Shown: positions 8,555 to 17,315 of the stretch, piece by piece | How the letters are laid out: each line of letters begins with the position of its first letter | Position numbering within the stretch: the stretch's first letter is position 1 | Assembly (NCBI GenBank): GCA_028718785.1 | Contig: JAQULB010000007.1 | Location: 1 to 32,499 of the forward strand | Source of the DNA: Minisyncoccota bacterium | GTDB taxonomy: Bacteria > Patescibacteriota > Minisyncoccia > Minisyncoccales > CG1-02-41-26 | DNA length: 32,499 bases | Direction of reading: 5' to 3' | Made by a program: the position numbers and the translations under genes | The notes under the pieces: model-generated | Seen by the model: only the letters and a program-made list of their open reading frames with translations | The model's database searches: none | Told to the model about the DNA's origin: nothing

Positions 8555-8614
8555 GATCCTGTTAAACGCTCTCTCATAAAGCGTTTAATTGGGATGTTCC
8601 TTATTACTTAATTT

Positions 8615-8809
8615 TTATTTTCTCCAGGGTTTTTCTAAAATAATGACAATAATAATTACAACGCACAAAAACACAATAAATATTAGTAATGGTTTAATCC
8701 ACGGCCAAAAGATTTTAACCTCATACAATAAGAAAAAATACGCCCCAACAACCAAGGCCTTAACAACCTCCCATATCATTTCCCAAAAATTTATATTGAT
8801 AAGCGCCAT
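8615..8809 (-). CDS. Small membrane protein
   Basis: 64-aa ORF with two hydrophobic segments. Confidence 0.4.
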   Translation of the reverse strand: MALININFWEMIWEVVKALVVGAYFFLLYEVKIFWPWIKPLLIFIVFLCVVIIIVIILEKPWRK

Positions 8810-8811
8810 AT

Positions 8812-9033
8812 TTAATAAGTTCTAAAAGACATTGTAGATGCCGAAGATCCGCTAACAAATACAGCAACATTTGTAAAATGACTATACCATTCCGCTCCTA
8901 TATTCTCCACAATATGTGGGACATCTTTTTCGCATTCTTCCTTAGTCAGCTGACAAACCACATTATTTTGAACGTAATGAACGCTGAAAATCGCTAAAAA
9001 GAAAGTTACAAATTTTTTAAAATTAATTTCCAT
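8812..9033 (-). CDS. Hypothetical small exported protein
   Basis: 73-aa ORF, hydrophobic N-terminus; 2 nt upstream of the next small gene. Confidence 0.35.
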   Translation of the reverse strand: MEINFKKFVTFFLAIFSVHYVQNNVVCQLTKEECEKDVPHIVENIGAEWYSHFTNVAVFVSGSSASTMSFRTY

Positions 9034-9146
9034 AAATTTATTCTTTTAATTCTCCCCAAGGTTTTTCGTTATAAATTGTGGCTGACCCCATTTCTTGACC
9101 CCATTTCTCCATTTCTCTGACCCCATTTCTCCGCCCATTCCCTTTT

Positions 9147-9171
9147 CTTTTTCCATTTTTCTAAACGGGTG
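9147..9171. repeat. 25-bp direct repeat, copy 1, beside abiE module
   Basis: CTTTTTCCATTTTTCTAAACGGGTG, identical to 10668-10692. Confidence 0.9.
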
Positions 9172-9178
9172 TAGTAAT

Positions 9179-9955
9179 TTACAACTTTGCTTGCTTAATA
9201 AACTCGGGAAACATTTCTAACTTTTTACTCTCGCTTGGGTTAAACAAAAATGGTTCAACATCTTTAGCTAATTCCTTAAAATCAAATTCACTAATTGCCT
9301 CCAGTAGCTTATTCTTTAACGAAACTGAGTCGCTTATCTCCATTTTTTCTTTTAAATATTCATAGTTTGGATTAGTAAAAGAAAGCAAAAAAATAATATC
9401 ATAAAAATCTCTACCTTTTGCTCTCTTACGATTTAACGCGGCATAAATTTTTTGCGATAAAATAACATCAGCGGGCACAGTAAAAACTGAAGTAAAAACA
9501 TCAAACTTATTTAAAATTTTCTTTTCTGGGGTAAAAGAAAAGCTATGCGGAGCTGTATCAATTTGGATCATTAATTTTTCGCTGGCCATCGGCGACAATT
9601 CATTTAAAAATAAAATTTTGGGCAGTTTTATTTTACATCTAAACGCCCCCTTAAAAACATTATCATTCTCAACCTCAAAACCCTGCTTTTCCAGCCCAGC
9701 TTTAACTGTGTTAGCTAAGCCAGTAAATTCTTCTTCGGTTAAGCCAAAATTGTCAAAATCTAAATCTTCAGAAAAGCGATTATTGTCATAAATAATCCGC
9801 AAAGCCGTGCCACCCAAAAATGCCAGCTTACTGGCAAATTCAGAGTTAAAAATTATTTCCAAAATTTTGTACTGCAAATACTCTCGCAAAAGATTTTTTT
9901 TGAAAGCTTGTAAGCTTTCTGGGTAACTTTGCTCAATTTGTTTTAAAGTAAGCAT
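9179..9955 (-). CDS. abiEii: AbiEii-family nucleotidyltransferase toxin
   Basis: FLGGTALRIIYDNNRFSEDLDFDNFGL nucleotidyltransferase motif; ...AALNRKRAKGRDFYDI. Confidence 0.92.
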   Translation of the reverse strand: MLTLKQIEQSYPESLQAFKKNLLREYLQYKILEIIFNSEFASKLAFLGGTALRIIYDNNRFSEDLDFDNFGLTEEEFTGLANTVKAGLEKQGFEVENDNVFKGAFRCKIKLPKILFLNELSPMASEKLMIQIDTAPHSFSFTPEKKILNKFDVFTSVFTVPADVILSQKIYAALNRKRAKGRDFYDIIFLLSFTNPNYEYLKEKMEISDSVSLKNKLLEAISEFDFKELAKDVEPFLFNPSESKKLEMFPEFIKQAKL

Positions 9956-9963
9956 AATTGTTA

Positions 9964-10578
9964 TTAATTTTTAATAAATTGCAAAAAATTTTCCACCCGC
10001 TTATTTAAATTCTTATTCTTAAATACGGCTAAATACTGATTTAGCTTTTGCATGTTTGCCTTAACTAAAAACTCTTGGGCGTTAAAGCGTAACTCAAAAA
10101 AATCAGCTGTTGTTTCCAACTGTGGGTTAATATACAAGTAATCTAAAACTGCCTTTTCAATTTCAGCCATCTTATAATTTTGATTTTGATAACTCACAAG
10201 AGAATAACCAAACATTAAACTTGGCTTAACCTTGTGGTAAATAAACTCGCCCAAAGGTGTCTTAAAATTGGCTGTCTTTTTTGTAGTGGCGCAAGTAACC
10301 CCATAAACACTTTCTGGAATTAAGCCATAATGCGAAAAAGCCATTTCAAAAGAAACATACGATGGTGCATAAAGCTTATTGGCAATCAAAAACAACGCTT
10401 GCTCATCAAGCTTGGTATCGCTAAAAACATAATACCCCCGGCGAATTTTTTTGATATATCCCTTGCTTTGCCATTCATTAAGACGGCGCAAATCAAAACC
10501 AGCTTCAACCTTGCGAATATCAGCCAATGAAAATACGAAGAAATTATTTAGTTTTTCCCTCAACTCTAAATACTGCAT
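9964..10578 (-). CDS. abiEi: AbiEi-like antitoxin / transcriptional regulator
   Basis: FSLADIRKV...RRLNEWQSKGYIKKIRRGYYVFSD winged-helix start and VSFEMAFSHYGLIPESVYGVTCATTKKT; adjacent to AbiEii. Confidence 0.9.
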   Translation of the reverse strand: MQYLELREKLNNFFVFSLADIRKVEAGFDLRRLNEWQSKGYIKKIRRGYYVFSDTKLDEQALFLIANKLYAPSYVSFEMAFSHYGLIPESVYGVTCATTKKTANFKTPLGEFIYHKVKPSLMFGYSLVSYQNQNYKMAEIEKAVLDYLYINPQLETTADFFELRFNAQEFLVKANMQKLNQYLAVFKNKNLNKRVENFLQFIKN

Positions 10579-10667
10579 ATATTTCCGAAAGATGTTATTT
10601 TTAACATTCTTTAGAACTATTATAACAGCCCTTCAAACTTAGTCAAGCTCAAAACCGCTCTCCGCCT

Positions 10668-10692
10668 CTTTTTCCATTTTTCTAAACGGGTG
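10668..10692. repeat. 25-bp direct repeat, copy 2, beside abiE module
   Basis: CTTTTTCCATTTTTCTAAACGGGTG. Confidence 0.9.
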
Positions 10693-10837
10693 GTGTAATA
10701 ATCTCTCCCAAAAAATCCACCCCCAATCCCCCATTGCCTCGCCGTAGTTTCAACGAAGGCGGGTCTTCATATTCGCCTCCTCTTGTGTAAATTTTTTTTT
10801 ATAAGTTTAATTCTTTATTTCCTCCACCACCTTAATC

Positions 10838-11308
10838 CTATCGCTCAAATTCAAGTAGTACCTTCAAATACTCCGCTTGGCTTTTATACGAAACCAAATT
10901 TTCTGATAGGTCGCCAATAGCACCTTCTTCTAATACTTTTTTACATAAACCACACTTGAATCCGCTTGGAGTAGCCACAAACAGCCAGGGATATTCCCAT
11001 CTTTCTATTAATTTTTTAGCATACCCTTTAAGATCCTCAATATTTAGCTTGCTTTGATATTTAACCTCAACAAGATAAACCTCGGTTTTATCATGGGAGA
11101 TTAAAACAAAATCTGGAGCATCGGCAATATTGTCTATAATTGTCTGCACTTTTACCAAACTTCTGTATTGAGCAAGAGTGGGCATGGTGTGTTCATATCC
11201 AAAGGGAATGATCGTATATCTACCCTCTTCGCGCATCATTTGCTCAAATATAACCTCCGCTATTTTTCCTTTAATTAATTTTCGAACAAAACCAATATTT
11301 TTATTCAT
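10838..11308 (-). CDS. Hypothetical protein, possible PD-(D/E)xK-like fold
   Basis: APDFVLISHDKTEVYLVEVKYQS contains a D...ExK arrangement; C-terminal Cys pair CGLC. Confidence 0.55.
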   Translation of the reverse strand: MNKNIGFVRKLIKGKIAEVIFEQMMREEGRYTIIPFGYEHTMPTLAQYRSLVKVQTIIDNIADAPDFVLISHDKTEVYLVEVKYQSKLNIEDLKGYAKKLIERWEYPWLFVATPSGFKCGLCKKVLEEGAIGDLSENLVSYKSQAEYLKVLLEFER

Positions 11309-11315
11309 AGGTTTA

Positions 11316-11402
11316 TTATTTTTTAAGATATAGTTGTTTTAAAATTAAAAATACCAAAAGCAATATTATAATTGTGGCAGATAGCCAGTTTTGAAAAGGC
11401 AT
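11316..11402 (-). CDS. Tiny membrane protein (28 aa), tentative
   Basis: MPFQNWLSATIIILLLVFLILKQLYLKK; immediately downstream of 11404-11553. Confidence 0.35.
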   Translation of the reverse strand: MPFQNWLSATIIILLLVFLILKQLYLKK

Positions 11403-11403
11403 T

Positions 11404-11553
11404 TTAATTATTTATTGGCCAAAAAACTAACGATACTGTGAGCCACATAACCTTTACTAAATCTGGATAGTTTGTCCAAAAAAATAAACCGAGCAAAAAT
11501 AAAATAAGCACCCCTATGCCTATTGTTAAATATTTTAATATCTTTTTCTCCAT
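11404..11553 (-). CDS. Tiny membrane protein (49 aa), tentative
   Basis: MEKKILKYLTIGIGVLILFLLGLFFWTNYPDLVKVMWLTVSLVFWPINN. Confidence 0.4.
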   Translation of the reverse strand: MEKKILKYLTIGIGVLILFLLGLFFWTNYPDLVKVMWLTVSLVFWPINN

Positions 11554-11637
11554 GAGTTTATTTCTCTAATTTCTATTAACCAAGTTATACATACAAAATA
11601 ATTCCCTATGAGCTGACGAGGAAAAGACAACAGCTTA

Positions 11638-11811
11638 CTATCTCTTATGTTTAGTTTTATCAACCAAAATAAAAGTTTTAGCCTCTTGTTGGTAAGGAGG
11701 AACGCGATCTCCTTTTGACAAAGTTATTTCCAACTTTGTACCTACTGGCCTATATTGGCCAGAAGTAAGAGTTTTTGGCCCAGTCCTTACTGTATTAATC
11801 TTGTTAGACAT
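11638..11811 (-). CDS. Small soluble protein (57 aa), YjzC-like appearance
   Basis: MSNKINTVRTGPKTLTSGQYRPVGTKLEITLSKGDRVPPYQQEAKTFILVDKTKHKR. Confidence 0.5.
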   Translation of the reverse strand: MSNKINTVRTGPKTLTSGQYRPVGTKLEITLSKGDRVPPYQQEAKTFILVDKTKHKR

Positions 11812-11861
11812 TGAACCTCGTTTATTTAATTATGTAGGGATGTCAACCTTTAATAAACCAT

Positions 11862-11899
11862 CCCCCGCCATAAAAGCCATAAAGCTTCTATGGAGGGGG
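11862..11899. terminator. Terminator-like hairpin
   Basis: CCCCCgCCATA...TATGGaGGGGG followed by TTTT. Confidence 0.55.
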
Positions 11900-11974
11900 T
11901 TTTAAAAGTGACTGATCTCTAACCTTAAATAAGGGGGGCAATGTTATCCCCGTCAGCTTAAAAAGAGCTAAGTT

Positions 11975-12241
11975 CTATTTACTAAAAATCCACCTATAAT
12001 TTTTCATTTTTTCAAAATATTCAAGCTCAGCTTCTTTCTTTTTTATTTTACAGCCCAAATCATCATCTTCTTCAACTGTTAAATAGGAGTGTCTTTGCGA
12101 TTTTGAATTTTTTAGTTCCGCTTGCTTAATTTTTGCCTCTCTTTCAAATTCAAATGATTTTAATTTTCTATTTTCTAAATAAAAATAAAGAGTTGAAAAG
12201 CCCAATAAAATGCTCGTAATTTTTGATATTATATCCCACAT
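11975..12241 (-). CDS. Small protein with N-terminal TM and charged coiled-coil
   Basis: 88-aa ORF 7 nt downstream of 12249-13070. Confidence 0.5.
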   Translation of the reverse strand: MWDIISKITSILLGFSTLYFYLENRKLKSFEFEREAKIKQAELKNSKSQRHSYLTVEEDDDLGCKIKKKEAELEYFEKMKNYRWIFSK

Positions 12242-12248
12242 ATTTTAT

Positions 12249-13070
12249 CTAAAAATTCCTAAACAATAAATAGCCACAAAACTTACATTTGAAGTCGTCC
12301 TCTAATGAGTGCGGATTAATTATTTGTAACTTTCTACATTTTTCACAACATGTAACGATTGGAAATAATGCCTCCATATCTTTTTTATTTTCTTCAAAAA
12401 AAGTTTCCAAATTTTCTGTAAAAATCTTGAATAATCCTACGTCTTCCTTACCCCCAAAAGAACAAACAGGCAACAACTCATGGAGCCAACCACTTTCTCT
12501 TTCCGAAGATTTTCCTGAAAATGGTTCTAACGCAAATGGATAATAGCTAAACCCATTATTGCATACTTTTTTGCCTTTTTTCACAACATAGGGCTGAATT
12601 ATTTTTATTAAATTATTATCCAATAGAGAAAAATACTTTTCGAGAATAAAAATTTCAAATAGAGAAACTCTGCCACTTCCAAACGATCTTAATTTCTCTA
12701 ACTGCTTTACAGTTTTATTTATCTTTTTATCACCACTATGTGTTGCTCCTACCCTACCTCTTTTATTTACTTTACAAGTTTTTATCTCAGCAACTTGATA
12801 AAGCCTTTCTTCCCTACAAATAGAAGGAAGTTTAGAAAAAGAAATTAAAAAATCTACATCTCCATTAACACCACTTCCAAAAATATCTAGCGGAATATTT
12901 ACACCAACCCAATACCAAAATGAACCCGAGGTATATAAATTTTGCAAAAAAATTGGTGATAAAATAAATCGAAATATCGCATTTCTCTCTCTTTCTTCAT
13001 TCCCTACGTTAAACAAAAAATTTTGCTTCTTTTTTTTAAAAGTATCTCTTATAGAACGTAGCCAACTCAT
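12249..13070 (-). CDS. Hypothetical protein: possible nuclease-like core plus C-terminal zinc ribbon
   Basis: DVDFLISF...LYQVAEIKTCKV (D...ExK-like) and CCEKCRKLQIINPHSLEDDFKCKFCGYLLF (paired CxxC). Confidence 0.6.
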   Translation of the reverse strand: MSWLRSIRDTFKKKKQNFLFNVGNEERERNAIFRFILSPIFLQNLYTSGSFWYWVGVNIPLDIFGSGVNGDVDFLISFSKLPSICREERLYQVAEIKTCKVNKRGRVGATHSGDKKINKTVKQLEKLRSFGSGRVSLFEIFILEKYFSLLDNNLIKIIQPYVVKKGKKVCNNGFSYYPFALEPFSGKSSERESGWLHELLPVCSFGGKEDVGLFKIFTENLETFFEENKKDMEALFPIVTCCEKCRKLQIINPHSLEDDFKCKFCGYLLFRNF

Positions 13071-13182
13071 AAAATTTATTTAATAGATCTTAACTTATTA
13101 AGGAATTTATTTAAAAAAAATAATTTGAAATAATGTGAATAATAGAATAATGGGATCCCTCGCCATTTCTTGGACTACTCAT

Positions 13183-13287
13183 TTATTTCCCAGATTTGGT
13201 GCGGTTGTCTTGTTTGCATAACATTTGGCAATTTTCTGCTATTGTTTTTCCTCCTTCGTGCCAGGGTTTTATGTGGTCAGATTCCAT
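13183..13287 (-). pseudogene. HNH endonuclease C-terminal fragment
   Basis: Minus-strand [34 protein letters not shown] matches the HNH core; no upstream half in frame. Confidence 0.7.
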
Positions 13288-13308
13288 CGCTACGACCAAA
13301 TTTCCTCC

Positions 13309-14001
13309 TTATATCAAATTTAATTCTATAAGACTTGAAAATTTATCTTTGGTAATAATGAGGTGGTCGGTGACAGTAATTCCTAAAATCTTACCAGCTT
13401 CCACTAGTCGTTTTGTAGTTACAATATCATCATCTGAGGGCTTGCTGTCGCCGGACGGATGATTATGGGCAACAACAACATGAGACGAGTTGTTCAAAAT
13501 CGCTTTCTTAAATACCTCGCGAGGATGCACAAGGCTAGCACTCAACGTCCCAACAGAAACCTCATCCACAATTAAATTATTTCGAACATCAAAGCACAAA
13601 ACGGTAAAATGTTCTTTCTTTTCTTTCCCAATTCTTTCTTTCAAGTATTCAAATAGTAACTGTGGCGAATCTAATCGTTTATTTGGAATAATTTTTTCTT
13701 TGGCATAACGCTCAGATATCGCTTGAAACAATTTAACGCCAAAAACATTAGATGGCCCGATCCCTTTAACCTGTTGTAACTCTTCTATTGTTGAATCCAA
13801 CACACCTGTTAATCCTTTAAACCTTACAATTGCTTCTTTCGCAGATTGTTTACAATCTTTTCTAGGCGTTCCGAGCGTTAAGAGTAGTTCAATAACTTCG
13901 TAATCAAGAAACCCATCGAGCCCAGATTGTAAAAATTTTTCTCTTAATCTTTTCCTATGCCCCTTCCCTTTATGTTGTTTGACAATTGATTGTATGCTCA
14001 T
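13309..14001 (-). CDS. radC: RadC family JAB/MPN protein
   Basis: HVVVAHNHPSGDSKPSDDDI and preceding HhH region (LQQVKGIGPSNVFGVKLFQAI). Confidence 0.95.
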   Translation of the reverse strand: MSIQSIVKQHKGKGHRKRLREKFLQSGLDGFLDYEVIELLLTLGTPRKDCKQSAKEAIVRFKGLTGVLDSTIEELQQVKGIGPSNVFGVKLFQAISERYAKEKIIPNKRLDSPQLLFEYLKERIGKEKKEHFTVLCFDVRNNLIVDEVSVGTLSASLVHPREVFKKAILNNSSHVVVAHNHPSGDSKPSDDDIVTTKRLVEAGKILGITVTDHLIITKDKFSSLIELNLI

Positions 14002-14002
14002 A

Positions 14003-15967
14003 CTAATTATCAGTCATTAATGAAATACCATCATCAATATTCTTATCAACACTATCCTTTGTATTACTTGCATTAAGCCTCTGTCTAAAATATTCTTGCG
14101 TCCCTGGATCTGTGCAATAAATATAACAACCCTTCATCCCTCGCGACATTAAAACGCGATAAATATTCTTTACATACTTGTCAAAATTATCTCTATTACG
14201 TCTTAACATTGGATCCGCAGTAGCTGTAATATCGCCCTCCAATCTATCTGTATTTGGATTATATTTTAAATCATTGCCTATTATTACACCGATGTAATCA
14301 AACTCAAAACCCTGTGCGGTATAAATACATCCAACCTGCTTAATGCCCACTGGCTTGTAAGCCCATTCATACCACTTAGCATACCCTCTTGGTGGAGTAA
14401 CATTATCATGAGTTTCCCATGGCATAGCAAAATCACCAATCACAATATCTTTTACCAATTCACCGTTTGAATCTAACTTTTGTGACCACGGCCAACAGAA
14501 TCCGGCTACTATACGAGAAAAATTACCTTTGCCCGGATTATTTTTTATACCCTCAGCTTCTTTTTCAAGTAGTACATTATAAAGTTCTTGCGGTGTATCA
14601 AAAATTTTAAAATCAAATTTGTTTGAATCAAAAAGAGTTAAGTTGTCTTTCGTATAACCAAGAACAGACTCTAACCATTTTAAATAATCATTTGATCCCA
14701 TGCAGCGAAATTGAGTTTCTAGAGTAACTTCATCGATTGAACATTCAAATTTTTTAGCAGTCTCTCTAATTAGCTCTGCACTTCCAATTTCTAATGACCG
14801 AATATTTTGAAAATCATCAATAAAAAATACCGCAGTTTTTGCAAACCTAATAATCTGATCAATTTGTGGCATTTCTGTTCTGTCATCGACTTTAGTAAAC
14901 TGGTTATTACTAGTTTTACCAATTCTATGCGCTTCATCGATTAAAACTAAATCGCCGTCATTTTCTTTAACTCTGGACGGAATAAATCGATTCAAATTAG
15001 AGATTAATACTTCCGCATCGCGACCAACTAATTTCGACAAACCACTAATAAACGGTTTAGATTTACAAGCATAGAATGTCTTATACTTCTTTTTCGCTGC
15101 CTCTGCTAAAATATTTAAAGCAATAACTGACTTTCCAGTACCTGGTCCACCATGTACAATAATAACTGCTTTTCCGCTATTTTTCTGAGTTCTTTTAATT
15201 TTTGACCAGATCAAATTTTTTGCAACTAACTGTTCATTCAGTAAAGAAAAAACTACTTCGTTGGAAATTATTTTAGATACATTTTCTAATAGCTTCTTCG
15301 AAGGTTTAATTTCGCTTTGCATAAAACGATTGAAAACCTCAAAACCGTTACCTTTGGATAACAAAGATTTAATTTTTTCAGCCAAAAATACTGTGTCACC
15401 TTCTGTATAAAGAGGATAATCTTTTATAATCTCTTCATAAACCGGAGCGAAAAGATCTTCGCCTTCAATTTTTTTATAGTTATGACAATAAGAGCAACTA
15501 AACAAAATTAATGGCTCTTTTTTTTCAAATTCAGCAACAAAAGATTTCAAGTAACCGTCGTATCCCTTGGTCTGCTCCGCAGGATGCGGAACAATTCTAC
15601 TCTTACCACCTGTATAAGTTTCTACAAAGTTACCTTCATATTCAAGTGACTTGACACTTGCCCATTGTTTTAATTCTATTAGAACTATATTGTCTTCGTT
15701 AGATTCGTCTTTACCAAATAGTAAACAATCAATTCGACTTTGGTTATAAGGAATTTCATACTCAAGGGCAATATTAATATCTTTTAAATCAGCCATCTCA
15801 ATTAAATCTTTTATTTTTGGTAGGGAATTTCGCCACGAATTCTTTTCACCGGCACCAATTTCTCTAACAAAAGAAACCTTAAAGGCATCCGCCATTAAGC
15901 TCGTTAATCTGTTTTCTCTAATATCTTTTAAAAAAGTTTCGCTATCTGCTTTATATATTAACGCCAT
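14003..15967 (-). CDS. DUF2075 SF1-like ATPase/helicase with N-terminal nuclease-like domain
   Basis: Walker A GGPGTGKS, Walker B LVLIDEAHR, C-terminal GCIYTAQGFEFDYIGVIIG...YRVLMSRGMKG; N-terminal SRIDCLLFG...NIVLIELKQW (D...ExK). Confidence 0.93.
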   Translation of the reverse strand: MALIYKADSETFLKDIRENRLTSLMADAFKVSFVREIGAGEKNSWRNSLPKIKDLIEMADLKDINIALEYEIPYNQSRIDCLLFGKDESNEDNIVLIELKQWASVKSLEYEGNFVETYTGGKSRIVPHPAEQTKGYDGYLKSFVAEFEKKEPLILFSCSYCHNYKKIEGEDLFAPVYEEIIKDYPLYTEGDTVFLAEKIKSLLSKGNGFEVFNRFMQSEIKPSKKLLENVSKIISNEVVFSLLNEQLVAKNLIWSKIKRTQKNSGKAVIIVHGGPGTGKSVIALNILAEAAKKKYKTFYACKSKPFISGLSKLVGRDAEVLISNLNRFIPSRVKENDGDLVLIDEAHRIGKTSNNQFTKVDDRTEMPQIDQIIRFAKTAVFFIDDFQNIRSLEIGSAELIRETAKKFECSIDEVTLETQFRCMGSNDYLKWLESVLGYTKDNLTLFDSNKFDFKIFDTPQELYNVLLEKEAEGIKNNPGKGNFSRIVAGFCWPWSQKLDSNGELVKDIVIGDFAMPWETHDNVTPPRGYAKWYEWAYKPVGIKQVGCIYTAQGFEFDYIGVIIGNDLKYNPNTDRLEGDITATADPMLRRNRDNFDKYVKNIYRVLMSRGMKGCYIYCTDPGTQEYFRQRLNASNTKDSVDKNIDDGISLMTDN

Positions 15968-15969
15968 AA

Positions 15970-16320
15970 TTAAAATTTGTTATACTTTGTAGCATTGCCT
16001 TTGGATTTTTCAATAGGGTATTTTTTCTCGTTTTTTATGATTTTTTTATCTAAGGCGTCCAAGATATCAATTTCTAAATCGTGGCTCATTAACAAAACCC
16101 AATACAAAACATCAGCTAACTCCCCCCCTATTTCGGCTTTGTTTGTTTTTACATACTTTTCCATCTCCTCGGTGTTTTTCCACTGAAAATGCTCCATCAC
16201 CTCCCCTGCTTCTAAAACAAGCGAAAGCGATAAATCCTTTGGATTATGAAACTGCTTCCAATCCCTTGCGTCCCGCAGGTCAATTATTCTTTTGGTTAAG
16301 CTTTCAATGTTGTTGTCCAT
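15970..16320 (-). CDS. MazG-like nucleotide pyrophosphohydrolase
   Basis: LRDARDWKQFHNPKDLSLSLVLEAGEVMEHFQW...EIGGELADVLYWVLLMSHDLEID. Confidence 0.93.
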   Translation of the reverse strand: MDNNIESLTKRIIDLRDARDWKQFHNPKDLSLSLVLEAGEVMEHFQWKNTEEMEKYVKTNKAEIGGELADVLYWVLLMSHDLEIDILDALDKKIIKNEKKYPIEKSKGNATKYNKF

Positions 16321-16322
16321 AG

Positions 16323-17213
16323 TTATTTATTATAAACAAAATCTTCAGCGATTTTCCAAACGCCTTTTTCGAGAAAGGCCTCTATGGTTTGCCTATTTGC
16401 CTTGTTGATTAAATTTGAATGAGAAAGTTTATTTATTTTTCCATATTCAGCGAGTGTGATAATTTTTTTACCTTCCAAATAAGCTAATCGTTTGTGATAG
16501 CTGTTAGTAAGGGCTTTGCCAACTATATCCTCCATAATAATAGTTTCTCCTTTTCCATCAAACTCCCTAAATGCATCATAATATTTTGCCCTATCAATAA
16601 ATTTTATATTTATTGGAACAAACCCCTCTCGTATTAATAAATAATTATTAATAACTCTTCCAATACGGCCATTGCCATCACAAAATGGATGGATATGCTC
16701 AAACGAAAGATGTATTTTTGCTATTCGTTTGATAATATTTTCATGGCTCATCGCGTTATATTCCGCCAGCATTCTTTTTAAAAGATCTATTACTTCTTTT
16801 GGATTAGGGGCTATATAACTTCCCACGCGAACAAATTCATCATCTTTTCTAAATCTTCCGGCAACATCATCACGGATATTTGAAATTAACATTTTATGAA
16901 GCAATAAAATTACCTCAAGAGAAATTTCTTGCTCTTTAGCTTTTCTGTCTATGTATGACACAACCCGCGCTAAATTTTTAGCTTCAAAAATTTCTCTTTC
17001 AGTGATAAATCTATCTAAATCAATCTGTAAGAGTATTTTTTCTGTCTCCTCAAGAGTAAGCGTGCTGTTTTCTATAGCGTTGGAATTGTATACCTGTTCA
17101 GCAACTTCGGTTTCTGCGATAAGCTTAATAAGCGCATCCTTGCCTGTAGCGACTTTATAGTACCTCTCACGAAGAGAATTTATTTTATTAAAAACATTGA
17201 GTGTTTTTGCCAT
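16323..17213 (-). CDS. Fic family protein (class II-type) with C-terminal HTH
   Basis: HPFCDGNGRIGR catalytic motif; SNAIEN fits the [S/T]xxxE[G/N] inhibitory motif; C-terminal ITLAEYGKINKLSHSNLINKANRQ resembles an HTH. Confidence 0.95.
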   Translation of the reverse strand: MAKTLNVFNKINSLRERYYKVATGKDALIKLIAETEVAEQVYNSNAIENSTLTLEETEKILLQIDLDRFITEREIFEAKNLARVVSYIDRKAKEQEISLEVILLLHKMLISNIRDDVAGRFRKDDEFVRVGSYIAPNPKEVIDLLKRMLAEYNAMSHENIIKRIAKIHLSFEHIHPFCDGNGRIGRVINNYLLIREGFVPINIKFIDRAKYYDAFREFDGKGETIIMEDIVGKALTNSYHKRLAYLEGKKIITLAEYGKINKLSHSNLINKANRQTIEAFLEKGVWKIAEDFVYNK

Positions 17214-17241
17214 ATACTTATATTTTATTATTTATAGCTTT

Positions 17242-17269
17242 ATTTTAGCTTTTTTCACGATTTTGTCAA
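17242..17269 (-). promoter_or_regulatory. Promoter of the fic-mazG-DUF2075-radC operon
   Basis: Minus strand TTGACA (17264-17269), 16-nt spacer, TAAAAT (17242-17247). Confidence 0.7.
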
Positions 17270-17315
17270 TATAATCGTGAAAATTGCTTTAAAAACATTA
17301 TTTTTCACGATTTTG
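17251..17315. promoter_or_regulatory. Operator-like repeat cluster overlapping the fic promoter
   Basis: Perfect 11-bp inverted repeat TTTTCACGATT (17252-17262)/AATCGTGAAAA (17273-17283) plus an exact 15-bp direct repeat TTTTTCACGATTTTG at 17251-17265 and 17301-17315. Confidence 0.75.

Noticed and set aside
9083-9130. Three copies of TGACCCCATTTCT with CCATTTCTC fragments
   Set aside because: Short low-complexity tandem in an intergenic region; no unique spacers and no cas genes, so not CRISPR.
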